DNA of 64,000 bases from Pseudonocardia humida (GCF_023898865.1 NZ_JAGSOV010000049.1:1-64000); one strand, 5' to 3'; shown: positions 40,076 through 49,427, counted from the stretch's first letter. Notes: generated by a model not told the origin, from the sequence alone. Program-made: numbers and translations.

Positions 40076-41467
40076 ATGACGCTTGTGCTGCGCTACTCGG
40101 CCCGCAGCGACCGCGGGCTCGTCCGCCAGAACAACCAGGACGCCGTGTACGCCGGTCCCCGGCTGCTCGCGCTCGCCGATGGCATGGGCGGTCACGCCGC
40201 GGGCGAGGTCGCCTCCTCGCTGGTGATCACCGCACTGGCCCAGCTCGACGAGGACACCCCGGGCGACGACCTGCTGGGCTCCCTCCACGACGCCACCGCC
40301 CAGGGCAACGCGGCCATCACCCGGCACGTGGCCGAGTCCCCCGACCTGGAGGGCATGGGCACCACGCTCACCGCCATCCTGTTCGCGGGGTCCCGACTCG
40401 GCCTGGTGCACGTCGGCGACTCGCGCGCCTACCAGCTGCGCGAGGGCGTGCTCTCCCAGATCACGAAGGACGACACGTTCGTCCAGTCGCTGATCGACGA
40501 GGGCCGCATCACCGAGGAGGAGGCGCACACGCACCCGCAGCGATCGCTGCTGCTGCGCGCCATCACCGGCCAGGACGTCGACCCCTCGCTGACCATCCGC
40601 GAGGCCCGCGCGGGCGACCGCTACCTGCTCTGCTCGGACGGGCTGTCCGGGGTGGTCAGCGACGAGACCCTGCAGGACACGCTGCAGGCATACCGCGACC
40701 CGCGCGAGTGCGCCGACCGGATGATCGAGCTCGCGCTGCGCGGCGGCGGTCCGGACAACGTCACCTGCATCGTCGCCGACGTCGTGGACATCGACTTCGG
40801 CGAGGACGACCCGATCATGGGCGGCTCGGTCGGCGGCGGCATGGACGACGGCCCGCAGCCCGACTCCCCCGCGGCCCGAGCCTCCGCGGCCACCATGACC
40901 CGCCCCGCACCGCGGGTGGTCGCGCCGGTCGCGCCGGCGGTGGCACCGCGCAGCCGGTGGCGCCTGCAGCTGGCCGTGCTGGTCGCCGTGGCGCTGATCC
41001 TGCTGGTCGGCGGCGGCGCGCTGGCCCGGCTGTGGGTGCTCCAGCAGTACTACGTCGGGGCCGACGCCGAGCAGGTCGCCATCTACCAGGGCGTGCGCGG
41101 CGACGTGCTGGGCATCCCGCTGCACCAGGTCGCCGAGCGCAGCGACCTCGCGCTGGTGTCGCTGCCCGAGGCCGACCGCAGCGCCGTGCAGGACGGCATC
41201 GGCAGCTCCGACGGCCTCGACGGCGCCCGCAGCGTGGTCGAGCGGTTGCGCAACCGGATGCTGCCGCCCTGCTCGGAGCTGGTGCCGCCGGTTCCCTCGG
41301 TGGTCGTGGCACCGACCCTCACCCCGGCCCCCGGGCTCCCGCCGGCCGGCGACCCGAACGCCCTGCCCCCCACCGGCCCGGTGGTCCCGACCACCCCGCC
41401 CGTCGAACTCACGCCGCTGCCCCAGCAGACGCCCGAGCCCGGGCAGAACTGCAGGCCGGAGAGCTGA
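40076..41467 (+). CDS. pstP: PstP: PP2C-type Ser/Thr phosphatase
   Basis: 463 aa. Cytoplasmic PP2C domain to about 240 with the metal motifs: RQNNQDAVYAG, LADGMGGHAAGE, VHVGDSRAYQLRE, LLLCSDGL-type YLLCSDGLSG, and GPDNVTCIVADVV. One TM helix at about 300-325 (LQLAVLVAVALILLVGGGAL) and an extracellular Pro-rich domain. Removes phosphates put on by PknA/PknB. ATG 40076; its TGA overlaps the rodA ATG. Confidence 0.97.
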   Translation: MTLVLRYSARSDRGLVRQNNQDAVYAGPRLLALADGMGGHAAGEVASSLVITALAQLDEDTPGDDLLGSLHDATAQGNAAITRHVAESPDLEGMGTTLTAILFAGSRLGLVHVGDSRAYQLREGVLSQITKDDTFVQSLIDEGRITEEEAHTHPQRSLLLRAITGQDVDPSLTIREARAGDRYLLCSDGLSGVVSDETLQDTLQAYRDPRECADRMIELALRGGGPDNVTCIVADVVDIDFGEDDPIMGGSVGGGMDDGPQPDSPAARASAATMTRPAPRVVAPVAPAVAPRSRWRLQLAVLVAVALILLVGGGALARLWVLQQYYVGADAEQVAIYQGVRGDVLGIPLHQVAERSDLALVSLPEADRSAVQDGIGSSDGLDGARSVVERLRNRMLPPCSELVPPVPSVVVAPTLTPAPGLPPAGDPNALPPTGPVVPTTPPVELTPLPQQTPEPGQNCRPES

Positions 41468-42906
41468 TGGCCGCCGTCGACGACCGCCCCAGCGCCGCGC
41501 CGGCGGCCCCAGCCCCCCTGCCCACCGGGCGGGGGATCGAGCTGGTGCTGCTGGCGTTCGCCGCGGTGCTCGTCACCGGCGCGCTGGCGCTCGTCGAGGC
41601 CAACCAGGAGCAGCAGCTGACCCAGGCGCTGCTCTGGGTCGGGCTGGCCTACCTGGCCCTGTTCACGGTGGCGCACTTCGCGGTGCGCACGTTCGCGCCC
41701 TACGCCGACCCGCTGATCCTGCCCTCGGTGGCGCTGCTCAACGGCCTGGGCCTGGTGATGATCCACCGGCTCGACCTGGCCGAGCTCGCGCAGGCCGCGG
41801 CGGTGGGCGACCCGCCGCCCACCGAGCTGATCAGCCGGCAGGTCGCCTGGACCGCGATCGGGCTGGCGCTGTTCGTCGCGGTGCTCTGGCTGGTGCGCGA
41901 CCACCGCAAGCTCTCGCGCTACGCGTTCACCGCCGGCCTCGTCGGGATCGTGCTGCTGGCCCTGCCGGGCCTGCTGCCCTCGTCGATCTCCGAGGTCAAC
42001 GGGGCGAAGCTGTGGATCAGGATCGGTCCGGTCGGCATCCAGCCCGGTGAGTTCGCCAAGATCCTGCTGATCATCTTCTTCGCCGCGTTCCTGGTGCAGA
42101 AGCGCGAGCTGTTCACCACCGCCGGACGCCGATTCCTGGGCATGGAGTTCCCGCGCCCGCGCGACCTCGGCCCGCTGCTGCTGGCCTGGGGGCTGTCCAT
42201 CGGCGTGCTCGTCATCGAGCGCGACCTGGGCTCGTCGCTGCTGTTCTTCGGCATCGTGCTGGTGATGCTCTACGTGGCGACCGAGCGCGTCTCCTGGCTG
42301 GTCATCGGCCTGAGCATCTTCGTCGGCGGCGCGCTGATCGCCTACCAGCTGTTCGGCCACGTGCGGGTGCGCGTGCAGGTCTGGCTCGACCCCTTCGCCG
42401 ACTTCAACGGCACCGGCTTTCAGATCGGGCAGGCCCTGTTCGGGCTGGGCACCGGCGGGGTCGGCGGCACCGGGCTGGGCGCGGGCCGCCCCGACCTGGT
42501 CCCCTTCGCCTACAGCGACTTCATGCTGTCGTCGCTGGGCGAGGAGCTCGGGCTGATCGGGCTGTCGGCCATCCTCATCGTCTACCTGGTGATGATCACC
42601 CGCGGGCTGCGCAGCGCGCTGGCCGTGCGCGACAGCTTCGGCAAGCTGCTGGCCGCCGGCCTGGCCTTCGCCATCGCGCTGCAGATCTTCACCGTCATCG
42701 GCGGGGCCACCAAGCTCATCCCGCTGACCGGCCTCACCCTGCCGTTCCTGTCCTACGGCGGGTCCTCGCTGGTCGCCAACTACGCGCTCGTCGCGCTGCT
42801 GCTGCGGATCTCCAACGCCGCCCGCGCCCCGCTGAACCGCCGCCCGGCCGCCCCGCTGCCGCCGATCGCCGAGGCCGGCACCGAGCTGGTGGAGCGGCCG
42901 AAGTGA
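41467..42906 (+). CDS. rodA: RodA/FtsW-type peptidoglycan glycosyltransferase
   Basis: 479 aa SEDS protein with about ten to twelve TM helices. Family signatures: NGAKLWIRIGPVGIQPGEFAK, VIERDLGSSLLFFG, SDFMLSSLGEELGL and GLTLPFLSYGGSS. It polymerises lipid II into glycan chains and works with its cognate class B PBP, encoded next. Starts at ATG 41467 in a TGATG overlap with pstP; ends in a GTGA overlap with pbpA. Confidence 0.97.
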   Translation: MAAVDDRPSAAPAAPAPLPTGRGIELVLLAFAAVLVTGALALVEANQEQQLTQALLWVGLAYLALFTVAHFAVRTFAPYADPLILPSVALLNGLGLVMIHRLDLAELAQAAAVGDPPPTELISRQVAWTAIGLALFVAVLWLVRDHRKLSRYAFTAGLVGIVLLALPGLLPSSISEVNGAKLWIRIGPVGIQPGEFAKILLIIFFAAFLVQKRELFTTAGRRFLGMEFPRPRDLGPLLLAWGLSIGVLVIERDLGSSLLFFGIVLVMLYVATERVSWLVIGLSIFVGGALIAYQLFGHVRVRVQVWLDPFADFNGTGFQIGQALFGLGTGGVGGTGLGAGRPDLVPFAYSDFMLSSLGEELGLIGLSAILIVYLVMITRGLRSALAVRDSFGKLLAAGLAFAIALQIFTVIGGATKLIPLTGLTLPFLSYGGSSLVANYALVALLLRISNAARAPLNRRPAAPLPPIAEAGTELVERPK

Positions 42907-44375
42907 ACACTCCCATCCGCCGGATCGCCATCGCGGTGATGGCGATGATCCTGCTGCTGCTGGGCAACCTGACCTACGTCCAGGTGGTCAAGGCGGGCGA
43001 CTACCGCGAGGACTCGCGCAACAAGCGGGTGCTGCTGGCCGAGTACGCGCGCAAGCGCGGGCAGATCAGCGCGGGCGGCAAGGTGCTGGCCAGCTCGGTG
43101 CCCTCCGACGACGAGCTCAAGTACCAGCGCCAGTACCCCGACGGCCCCGTCTACGCGCCGCTGACCGGCTACTACTCGACCATCTACGGCCCGAGCGGGC
43201 TGGAGCGCGCCGCCGACGGCGTCCTCAACGGCAGCGACGACCGGCTGTTCGTGCGCCGCGTGTCCGACCTGATCACCGGCCGCGACCCGAGCGGCGGCAA
43301 CGTGGTCCTCACGATCGACCCCGAGGTCCAGCAGACCGCGTTCGACCAGCTGCAGAGCAAGGGCTACACCGGTTCGATCGTGGCGCTGCGCCCGCAGACC
43401 GGCGAGATCCTGGGCATGGTCTCCACGCCGTCCTACGACCCCGGCCCGCTGGCCAGCCACCGCGCCGAGGAGCAGAAGCAGGCCTGGACCGAGCTCAACG
43501 ACGCCGAGCCCGCGGTGCTGCCCAACCGGGCCATCTCCGAGCGCTACCCGCCCGGCTCGACGTTCAAGCTGATCGACGTGGCGGCCGCGCTGAGCAGCGG
43601 GCGCTACACCCCGGACAGCCCGTTCACCGCGGCGCCGAGCATCATCCTGGAGGGCACGCGGACCCCGCTGCCCAACTTCGGCGGCAACCGCTGCGGCGGC
43701 GGGGAGACCGCGACCCTGCGCGAGGCGCTGCAGCGCTCCTGCAACACCGCGTTCGCCGAGCTGTCCGCGCAGCTGGGCCCGCAGGCGATCCAGGAGCAGG
43801 CGGCCGCGTTCGGCATCGGCTCGACCGACCTGACCATCCCGCTGAAGGTGGCCGGCTCCACGCTGGGCGACATCGAGAACACCGCGCAGCTGCAGCAGTC
43901 CAGCATCGGGCAGGCCAGCGTCGCGCTGACGCCGCTGCAGAACGCCATGATCGCGGCGGCCATCGCCAACGGCGGCGAGGTCATGCGGCCCTACCTGATC
44001 AAGGAGATCCAGGACCAGGAGCTGAACAGCGTCGAGACCACCGAGCCCGACCGCATCGGTCCGGCGATCGACTCGGGGGTGGCCAGCACCATGACCGAGA
44101 TGATGGTCAACAACGAGAACTCATACGCCCCGCTCAACAAGATCCGGGGCGTGCAGATCGCCGCGAAGACCGGGACCGCCCAGCACGGCGCCGACGACAG
44201 CGTGCCGCCGCACGTCTGGTACGTCGGCTTCGCCCCCGCCGAGGACCCGCAGGTCGCGGTGGCGGTGCTGGTCGAGTCCGGCGGCGACCCCAACAACCTC
44301 GAGGCGACCGGCGGCCAGGTGGCCGCCCCCCTCGGGCGCGCGGTGATCAGCGCCGCGCTGGGCGAGTCCCCGTGA
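42903..44375 (+). CDS. pbpA: PbpA: class B penicillin-binding protein
   Basis: 490 aa. N-terminal membrane anchor (IAIAVMAMILLLLGNLTYVQ), dimerisation domain, and transpeptidase domain with Ser219 in STFK, SCN at 279-281 and KTGTA at 422-426. Cross-links peptidoglycan made by RodA. GTG 42903 overlaps rodA, and its TGA overlaps pknA, so the wall enzymes and kinases are tightly coupled. Confidence 0.97.
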   Translation: MNTPIRRIAIAVMAMILLLLGNLTYVQVVKAGDYREDSRNKRVLLAEYARKRGQISAGGKVLASSVPSDDELKYQRQYPDGPVYAPLTGYYSTIYGPSGLERAADGVLNGSDDRLFVRRVSDLITGRDPSGGNVVLTIDPEVQQTAFDQLQSKGYTGSIVALRPQTGEILGMVSTPSYDPGPLASHRAEEQKQAWTELNDAEPAVLPNRAISERYPPGSTFKLIDVAAALSSGRYTPDSPFTAAPSIILEGTRTPLPNFGGNRCGGGETATLREALQRSCNTAFAELSAQLGPQAIQEQAAAFGIGSTDLTIPLKVAGSTLGDIENTAQLQQSSIGQASVALTPLQNAMIAAAIANGGEVMRPYLIKEIQDQELNSVETTEPDRIGPAIDSGVASTMTEMMVNNENSYAPLNKIRGVQIAAKTGTAQHGADDSVPPHVWYVGFAPAEDPQVAVAVLVESGGDPNNLEATGGQVAAPLGRAVISAALGESP

Positions 44376-45757
44376 CCGTGCTCGCGGCCGGCCAGCACAT
44401 CGCCGAGCGCTACCACCTCGACCGGCGGATCGCGGTGGGCGGGATGGGCGAGGTCTGGGAGGCCTCCGACACCCGGCTCGGCCGCTCGGTCGCGGTGAAG
44501 GTGCTGCGCCCCGAGCTGTCCGACGACCCCGAGTTCCTGCACCGGTTCCGCATCGAGGCCCGCACGGTCGCCTCGCTGGACCACTCCGGCATCGCCGCCG
44601 TGCACGACTACGGCGAGGACGAGAGCCCGAGCGGGCGGCGCACCGCCTACCTGGTGATGGAGCTGGTCCGCGGCGACCCGCTGTCCACGTTGATCTCCCG
44701 CGGCCCCATCGACGCCGACGAGACGCTGCGCCTCGTCGAGGAGGCCGCCTGGGCGCTGCAGGCCGCCCACGAGCGGGGCTTCGTGCACCGCGACGTCAAG
44801 CCCGGCAACATCCTGGTCCGCACCGACGGCCTGGTGAAGCTGACCGACTTCGGCATCGCCAAGGCCGCCGACGCCGTCCCGGTCACCCGCTCCGGCATGG
44901 TCATGGGCACTGCCCACTACATCGCCCCCGAGCAGGCCAGCGGCGGCGAGGCCGGGCCGGCGGGCGACGTCTACTCGTTGGGCATCGTCGGCTACGAGTG
45001 CCTGGTCGGGCACCGCCCGTTCCGCGCCGAGAGCGCGGTGGCGGTGGCCATGATGCAGGTCCGCGACGAGCCCCCGCCGCTGCCCGCGACGATCCCGGTC
45101 GGCACCCGCGAGCTCATCGAGGCCGTGCTGGTCAAGGACCCGTTGCAGCGCTACGCCACCGGTGGCGAGTTCGCCGAGGCGGTGGCCGCGGTGCGCCGCG
45201 GGGAGCCGATGCCGGTGCCGCGCTCGCTCACCGGCGCGACCCCGGTGGTCACCCCGCGGCCGCGGCCGCCGCGCGGGCGCACCGCGACACCGACTCCGAC
45301 GCCCACCCCGACGCCGACCCCCAGCCCGGTGCCCAAGCCGCCGCACCGGCGCGCGGCCGACGCGGCCCGCCCGCGGCCGCGCCCGGCCACCCCCCGCACG
45401 AGCGCCGACCGCACGGGCGACACGCCGCGGCGCCCGGCCCGCCACCACGCCCCGCCGCCCGCGCCGCCCACCGAGCCGCTGCGGCTGCAGCCGCGGTCCG
45501 GGCGCAGCCGCACCGTGCTGCTCGTGCTCTTCGTGCTGCTGACCCTGGCCGCCTTCGCGGTCGGGTTCTACGTCCTGCGCACCGTCGTCCTCGCCACCCC
45601 CGACACGCCCGGCCCGGCGGTGCCCGCAGGGGCGGCCGGTACCGTTGCGGTGCGGGGATCCGCGGGACCGTCGCCGAGCGGTCCGGTCGGTGCGTTCGCC
45701 GTGAACGGTTCGTCGGTCGTCGTGGATGCGGCGGCATCGGTCGGCAGCGCCCGGTGA
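44372..45757 (+). CDS. pknA: PknA: Ser/Thr protein kinase
   Basis: 461 aa. Kinase domain 14-270: Gly loop IAVGGMGEVW, Lys43 in VAVKVLRPE, HRDVKPGNIL with catalytic Asp141, DFGIAKAAD and APEQASGG. Then a Pro/Thr/Arg-rich juxtamembrane linker with a TPTPTPTPTPTP stretch, one TM helix (VLLVLFVLLTLAAFAVGF), and a short extracellular tail without PASTA. GTG 44372 overlaps pbpA (GTGA). Controls growth and division with PknB. Confidence 0.97.
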   Translation: MTVLAAGQHIAERYHLDRRIAVGGMGEVWEASDTRLGRSVAVKVLRPELSDDPEFLHRFRIEARTVASLDHSGIAAVHDYGEDESPSGRRTAYLVMELVRGDPLSTLISRGPIDADETLRLVEEAAWALQAAHERGFVHRDVKPGNILVRTDGLVKLTDFGIAKAADAVPVTRSGMVMGTAHYIAPEQASGGEAGPAGDVYSLGIVGYECLVGHRPFRAESAVAVAMMQVRDEPPPLPATIPVGTRELIEAVLVKDPLQRYATGGEFAEAVAAVRRGEPMPVPRSLTGATPVVTPRPRPPRGRTATPTPTPTPTPTPSPVPKPPHRRAADAARPRPRPATPRTSADRTGDTPRRPARHHAPPPAPPTEPLRLQPRSGRSRTVLLVLFVLLTLAAFAVGFYVLRTVVLATPDTPGPAVPAGAAGTVAVRGSAGPSPSGPVGAFAVNGSSVVVDAAASVGSAR

Positions 45758-45866
45758 GCCCGCGCAGCCGACGGTCCGGCGCTCGAGGAGTGCCCGCGAC
45801 CTCCCGGAGGGCGACGCGGCCCGGCAGAATGTCCGAATCCCCCATGACTCCCAGGAACCGGCAGCG

Positions 45867-47786
45867 ATGACCACCTCCCGACTGTTGTCCGATCGGTACG
45901 AGCTGGGCGAGGTACTCGGCTACGGCGGCATGTCCGAGGTGCACCGCGGCCTGGACACCCGCCTGGGTCGCGATGTCGCGATCAAGGTGCTGCGCGCCGA
46001 CCTCGCCCGCGACCCCCAGTTCCAGCTGCGCTTCCGCCGCGAGGCGCAGAACTCGGCCGGGCTCAACCACCCGGCGATCGTGGCCGTCTACGACACCGGC
46101 GAGGTGGAGGGCGAGTTCGGCCCGCTGCCCTACATCGTCATGGAGTTCGTCGACGGGCAGACCCTGCGCGAGATCGTCAAGACCGAGGGCCCGATGTCGC
46201 AGCAGCGCGTCACCGAGGTCATGGCCGACGTGTGCGCCGCGCTCGACTTCAGCCACCGCCACGGCATCATCCACCGCGACGTCAAGCCGGCCAACATCAT
46301 GATCACCCGCGGGGGCGCGGTGAAGGTGATGGACTTCGGCATCGCCCGCGCGCTCGGCGAGGGCCAGAACGTCACCCAGACCGCGGCCGTCATCGGAACC
46401 GCCCAGTACCTCTCCCCCGAGCAGGCCAGGGGCGAGGCGGTCGACGCGCGCAGCGACGTCTACGCGGCGGGCTGCGTGCTGTTCGAGCTGCTCACCGGGG
46501 AGCCGCCGTTCACCGGCGACACCCCCGTCGCGGTGGCCTACCAGCACGTCCGGGAGGACCCACGGTCCCCGTCGCAGGTCAACCCGAACATCCCGCCCGC
46601 CCTCGACGCGGTCATCCTCAAGGCCCTGTCGAAGAACCCGGCCAACCGCTACCAGTCCGCCGCCGAGCTGCGCGCCGACCTGGTCCGCGTGCGGGCCGGG
46701 CAGAACCCGATGGCCCCCGCGGTGATGAGCGAGGACGAGCGCACCGCGATGCTCGCCGCGTCCGCCGGCGGGGTCACCCGCCGCACCAACGGCCGCCACG
46801 GCCCGCCCACGGGCGGCGGCGGCCCGGCCACCGACTACGGCTACTACGACGAGGAGCCCCAGCGCAGCACGGGGCGGATCGTCGGGATCGTGGTCGCGGT
46901 GCTGGCGGTCATCGGCATCGTCGGCTTCGGGGCCTACCAGTACCTGGCCCCGCCGTCGGAGCCGACGAAGGTCGCGGTGCCCACGCTCGTGGGGCAGACC
47001 GAGGAGGCCGCGCGCAGCCAGCTCGTGGCGGCCAGGCTGCGGGTGGGCGAGGTCGTGCAGGTCCCGTCCTCGGTCGAGGACCGCGGCAAGGTCACCCAGA
47101 CCGACCCGCCGGTGGGCGCGCAGATCAACGAGTCCACCGCGGTCAAGCTGTCGGTGGGCGCCGGGCCCGCCGAGGTCACGGTGCCCCGGCTGGTCGGCGG
47201 CGACCCGGACGAGGCCGAGGCCGAGCTCAAGGCCGTCGGGCTGGTGCTGGGCAGCAACACCAGCCGGGAGACCCCCGACCAGAGCCAGGTCGGCAAGATC
47301 ATCGAAACCGACCCGGAGCCGGGCGTGAAGGTGGCGGGCGGCTCCGAGGTCAACATCGTGGTCGGCAAGAAGCAGACCACCGTCGAGATCCCCGACGTGC
47401 AGGGCAAGGACCCCCAGGAGGCGGCCAACCAGCTCGCCGCGCTGGGCCTCGACGTCAACCGCGAGGCCCCCGAGGTCGAGGGTCCCGGCGAGAAGGGCAC
47501 GGTCGCCGAGACCGACCCGCCGGCCAAGGCCAAGGTCGACCCCGGCAGCAAGATCCAGATCAAGGTCTCCGACGGCTCCCAGGCCGAGGTCCCCGACATC
47601 GACGGCCTGTCCGAGAGCGAGGCCCGGGCCAAGCTCGCCGAGGTCGGCATCTTCAACATCAAGGTGACCGAGCAGGGCGTCGACGACGACAACCAGGACG
47701 GCAAGGTCATCGACCACTCCGCCGAGGCGGGCGAGGGCGTCGACAAGGACGACCAGTTCACGATCGTCATCGGCAACAAGGACTGA
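45867..47786 (+). CDS. pknB: PknB: Ser/Thr protein kinase with four PASTA domains
   Basis: 639 aa. Kinase domain 11-275: GYGGMSEVHRG, Lys40 in VAIKVLRAD, HRDVKPANIM with Asp138, DFGIARALGEG, SPEQARGEAVDARSD. After a linker comes one TM helix (IVGIVVAVLAVIGIVGFG), then four extracellular PASTA repeats beginning around VAVPTLVGQ, VTVPRLVGG, VEIPDVQGK and AEVPDIDGL, which bind muropeptides. ATG 45867 is 109 bases after pknA. Essential growth kinase in relatives. Confidence 0.98.
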   Translation: MTTSRLLSDRYELGEVLGYGGMSEVHRGLDTRLGRDVAIKVLRADLARDPQFQLRFRREAQNSAGLNHPAIVAVYDTGEVEGEFGPLPYIVMEFVDGQTLREIVKTEGPMSQQRVTEVMADVCAALDFSHRHGIIHRDVKPANIMITRGGAVKVMDFGIARALGEGQNVTQTAAVIGTAQYLSPEQARGEAVDARSDVYAAGCVLFELLTGEPPFTGDTPVAVAYQHVREDPRSPSQVNPNIPPALDAVILKALSKNPANRYQSAAELRADLVRVRAGQNPMAPAVMSEDERTAMLAASAGGVTRRTNGRHGPPTGGGGPATDYGYYDEEPQRSTGRIVGIVVAVLAVIGIVGFGAYQYLAPPSEPTKVAVPTLVGQTEEAARSQLVAARLRVGEVVQVPSSVEDRGKVTQTDPPVGAQINESTAVKLSVGAGPAEVTVPRLVGGDPDEAEAELKAVGLVLGSNTSRETPDQSQVGKIIETDPEPGVKVAGGSEVNIVVGKKQTTVEIPDVQGKDPQEAANQLAALGLDVNREAPEVEGPGEKGTVAETDPPAKAKVDPGSKIQIKVSDGSQAEVPDIDGLSESEARAKLAEVGIFNIKVTEQGVDDDNQDGKVIDHSAEAGEGVDKDDQFTIVIGNKD

Positions 47787-47858
47787 CCGCGGCGACCGGC
47801 CCGGCGTCACCCCGGAACCGGGACGACGCCGGGCCGGTCGCTCCGGGACACTGGTCCG

Positions 47859-48506
47859 ATGCGCGTTCTGGTCGTCGACAACTACGACAGCTTCGTCTAC
47901 AACCTCGTCCAGTACCTGGCCCAGCTGGGCGCCGCCACCACGGTCCGGCGCAACGACGAGGTCGACCTCGACGAGCTCGACGCGGTCGACGGCGTGCTGG
48001 TCAGCCCCGGCCCCGGCACCCCGGAACGGGCCGGGCGCAGCATCGAGATCATCCACCGCAGCGCCGAACGCACCCTGCCGCTGCTCGGCGTCTGCCTGGG
48101 CCACCAGGCGATCGGCGTGGCGTTCGGCGGCGTGGTCGACCGCGCCCCCGAGCTGCTGCACGGCAAGACGTCCCTGGTGCACCACAGCGCCGGCCTCGCC
48201 GGCCCCGACGTACTGGCCGGCCTGCCCGACCCGTTCGTCGCCACCCGCTACCACTCGCTGTCCATCCGCCCGGAGACGCTCCCGGCGGAGCTCGAGGTCA
48301 CCGGCCGCACCGACACGGGCGTGATCATGGCCCTGCGGCACCGCGAGCTGCCGCTGCACGGGGTGCAGTTCCACCCGGAGTCCGTGCTGACCGACGGCGG
48401 CCACCGCCTCCTGGCCAACTGGATGGCCGCCGCCGGCCACCCCGTCCCGGAGCCCACCGTTGCCGCGCTGACCGAGGAAGCCGCGGCGGTCACCGCCCGC
48501 GCCTAG
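47859..48506 (+). CDS. trpG: Glutamine amidotransferase component II (TrpG/PabA)
   Basis: 215 aa. Class I glutaminase: DNYDSFVYNLVQYL at the start, oxyanion VSPGPGTPERAG, nucleophile Cys79 in GVCLGHQAIG, and His-Glu in GVQFHPESVLT. Supplies ammonia to anthranilate and/or aminodeoxychorismate synthase; this locus next to pknB matches trpG/pabA in mycobacteria and Streptomyces. ATG 47859. Confidence 0.95.
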   Translation: MRVLVVDNYDSFVYNLVQYLAQLGAATTVRRNDEVDLDELDAVDGVLVSPGPGTPERAGRSIEIIHRSAERTLPLLGVCLGHQAIGVAFGGVVDRAPELLHGKTSLVHHSAGLAGPDVLAGLPDPFVATRYHSLSIRPETLPAELEVTGRTDTGVIMALRHRELPLHGVQFHPESVLTDGGHRLLANWMAAAGHPVPEPTVAALTEEAAAVTARA

Positions 48507-48535
48507 AGGTGGGCGGCCTTCCGGGACGCGCCGCC

Positions 48536-48684
48536 GAGCGAATGGCGCTCTCGGCCAACGAGGTGGGGTGCACGCGCCACTCGCTCGGACGCACCACCCG
48601 CCTCGAGCGAAAGCGGCTCTCGTCCCGCCGGGCGCAACGAGAGCCACGCTCGCTCCACTGGACGCAACGAAAGCCGCGCTCGTT
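48536..48684. repeat. Cluster of short dyad repeats downstream of trpG
   Basis: Related ~18-base imperfect dyads repeat here: GAGCGAATGGCGCTCTCG (48536-48553), CGAGCGAAAGCGGCTCTCG (48604-48622, inverse orientation), CAACGAGAGCCACGCTCG (48635-48652) and CAACGAAAGCCGCGCTCG (48666-48683). The last two are 31 bases apart; a fainter copy, GAGCGAGGGCGGCGCTCG, is at 48931-48948. No conserved open frame explains them. They may be extragenic palindromic repeats or multiple stem-loops in the trpG 3' end. Confidence 0.7.
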
Positions 48685-48759
48685 CTGCCCGAGGCGGCGC
48701 GCAGCACCGCGAGGCGAGGGAACGCTACCCCTGCTCGATCCGAGGTCGCCCGCCGCGCA

Positions 48760-48863
48760 GGCGCCGCCGGAGGCGCCCTTCCCCGGCCCGGAGCCGGGCC
48801 TCTGGATCTGAGCTGGGCGCGTCGCCCACGACAGCCACTGCTCAGGGCGCCTCCGGCGGCGCC
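48760..48863. repeat. Perfect 19-bp inverted repeat with inner hairpins
   Basis: Bases 48760-48778 and 48845-48863 are perfect 19-bp complements. The 66 bases between hold GGCCCGG-AG-CCGGGCC (48785-48800) and GGGCG-CGT-CGCCC (48816-48828). A further hairpin, GCAGGGGGT with ACTCCCTGC, is at about 48889-48913. This makes 48507-49108, a 600-base gap without any gene I can support, highly structured; it may encode an RNA or terminator array. Confidence 0.6.
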
Positions 48864-49108
48864 ACCCCGGCGGGCGTCCTCAGCTCCAGCAGGGGGTGCG
48901 AAGTACTCCCTGCCGCCACCGTGGGGCGGGGAGCGAGGGCGGCGCTCGTTGCACTGGCGATCGCACCCGGGTGGAGCACATCTCTGGTGCGCCGGCGGAG
49001 ACCGGCGGCTCACCTGCGACGTCGGGCACGCTACCGTGGAGGCCAGGTTCAGCACGCCGGGTCGGTCGACCGGCCGTGCCCGATACGAGGCCGTCACGAG
49101 GTCAGCAC

Positions 49109-49381
49109 ATGCCGAAGTCCAAGGTCCGGAAGAAGACCGCATACACCCCGCCGACGCGCGACGCGGGCGGCAACCGCACCCCGGTCAAGGTGAAGGGCCC
49201 GACCCACCCGGTCTACATCGCGGTGATGCTCGGTCTGATGCTGGCCGGGCTGGCCTGGCTGGTGGTCAACTACCTCGCGGGCGACCGGCTCGACTTCATG
49301 ATCGCGCTCGGTTCGTGGAACTTCCTGATCGGCTTCGCGCTCATCGTGATCGGGCTGCTGATGACCATGCGGTGGCGCTGA
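49109..49381 (+). CDS. crgA: Cell division protein CrgA
   Basis: 90 aa, two TM helices (YIAVMLGLMLAGLAWLVVNY and FLIGFALIVIGLLMTM) after the conserved MPKSKVRKKTAYTPP cytoplasmic start. The loop LAGDRLDFMIALGSWN is typical. It localises to the septum and modulates FtsZ/PBP assembly. ATG 49109 comes after GAGG. Confidence 0.96.
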   Translation: MPKSKVRKKTAYTPPTRDAGGNRTPVKVKGPTHPVYIAVMLGLMLAGLAWLVVNYLAGDRLDFMIALGSWNFLIGFALIVIGLLMTMRWR

Positions 49382-49400
49382 TCCCGCTCATCGGTCCCCG

Positions 49401-49427
49401 GCTGTGGACAACCGCTGTGGACAACCG
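49401..49427. promoter_or_regulatory. Two tandem DnaA boxes
   Basis: TGTGGACAA occurs at 49403-49411 and 49416-49424; its reverse, TTGTCCACA, is the strong actinobacterial DnaA box. The two are copies of a 14-base direct repeat GCTGTGGACAACCG and lie in the 45-base gap between crgA and the PH-protein gene, 14 kb from gyrA in the origin region. Candidate DnaA-binding or datA-like site. Confidence 0.65.

Noticed and set aside
42357..42362. Other CACGTG hexamers such as this one in rodA as parS sites
   Set aside because: Flanks do not match GTTYCACGTGRAAC; only 53891-53904 is a full match.
48536..48684. CRISPR array
   Set aside because: Repeats are short, imperfect, in both orientations and unevenly spaced, with no cas genes.
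45249..49142. A 1297-codon open frame on the minus strand opposite pknA, pknB and trpG
   Set aside because: GC-rich codon bias leaves the antisense frame open. The product is repetitive Arg/Gly/Val/Asp text without domains, while the + strand genes are certain.
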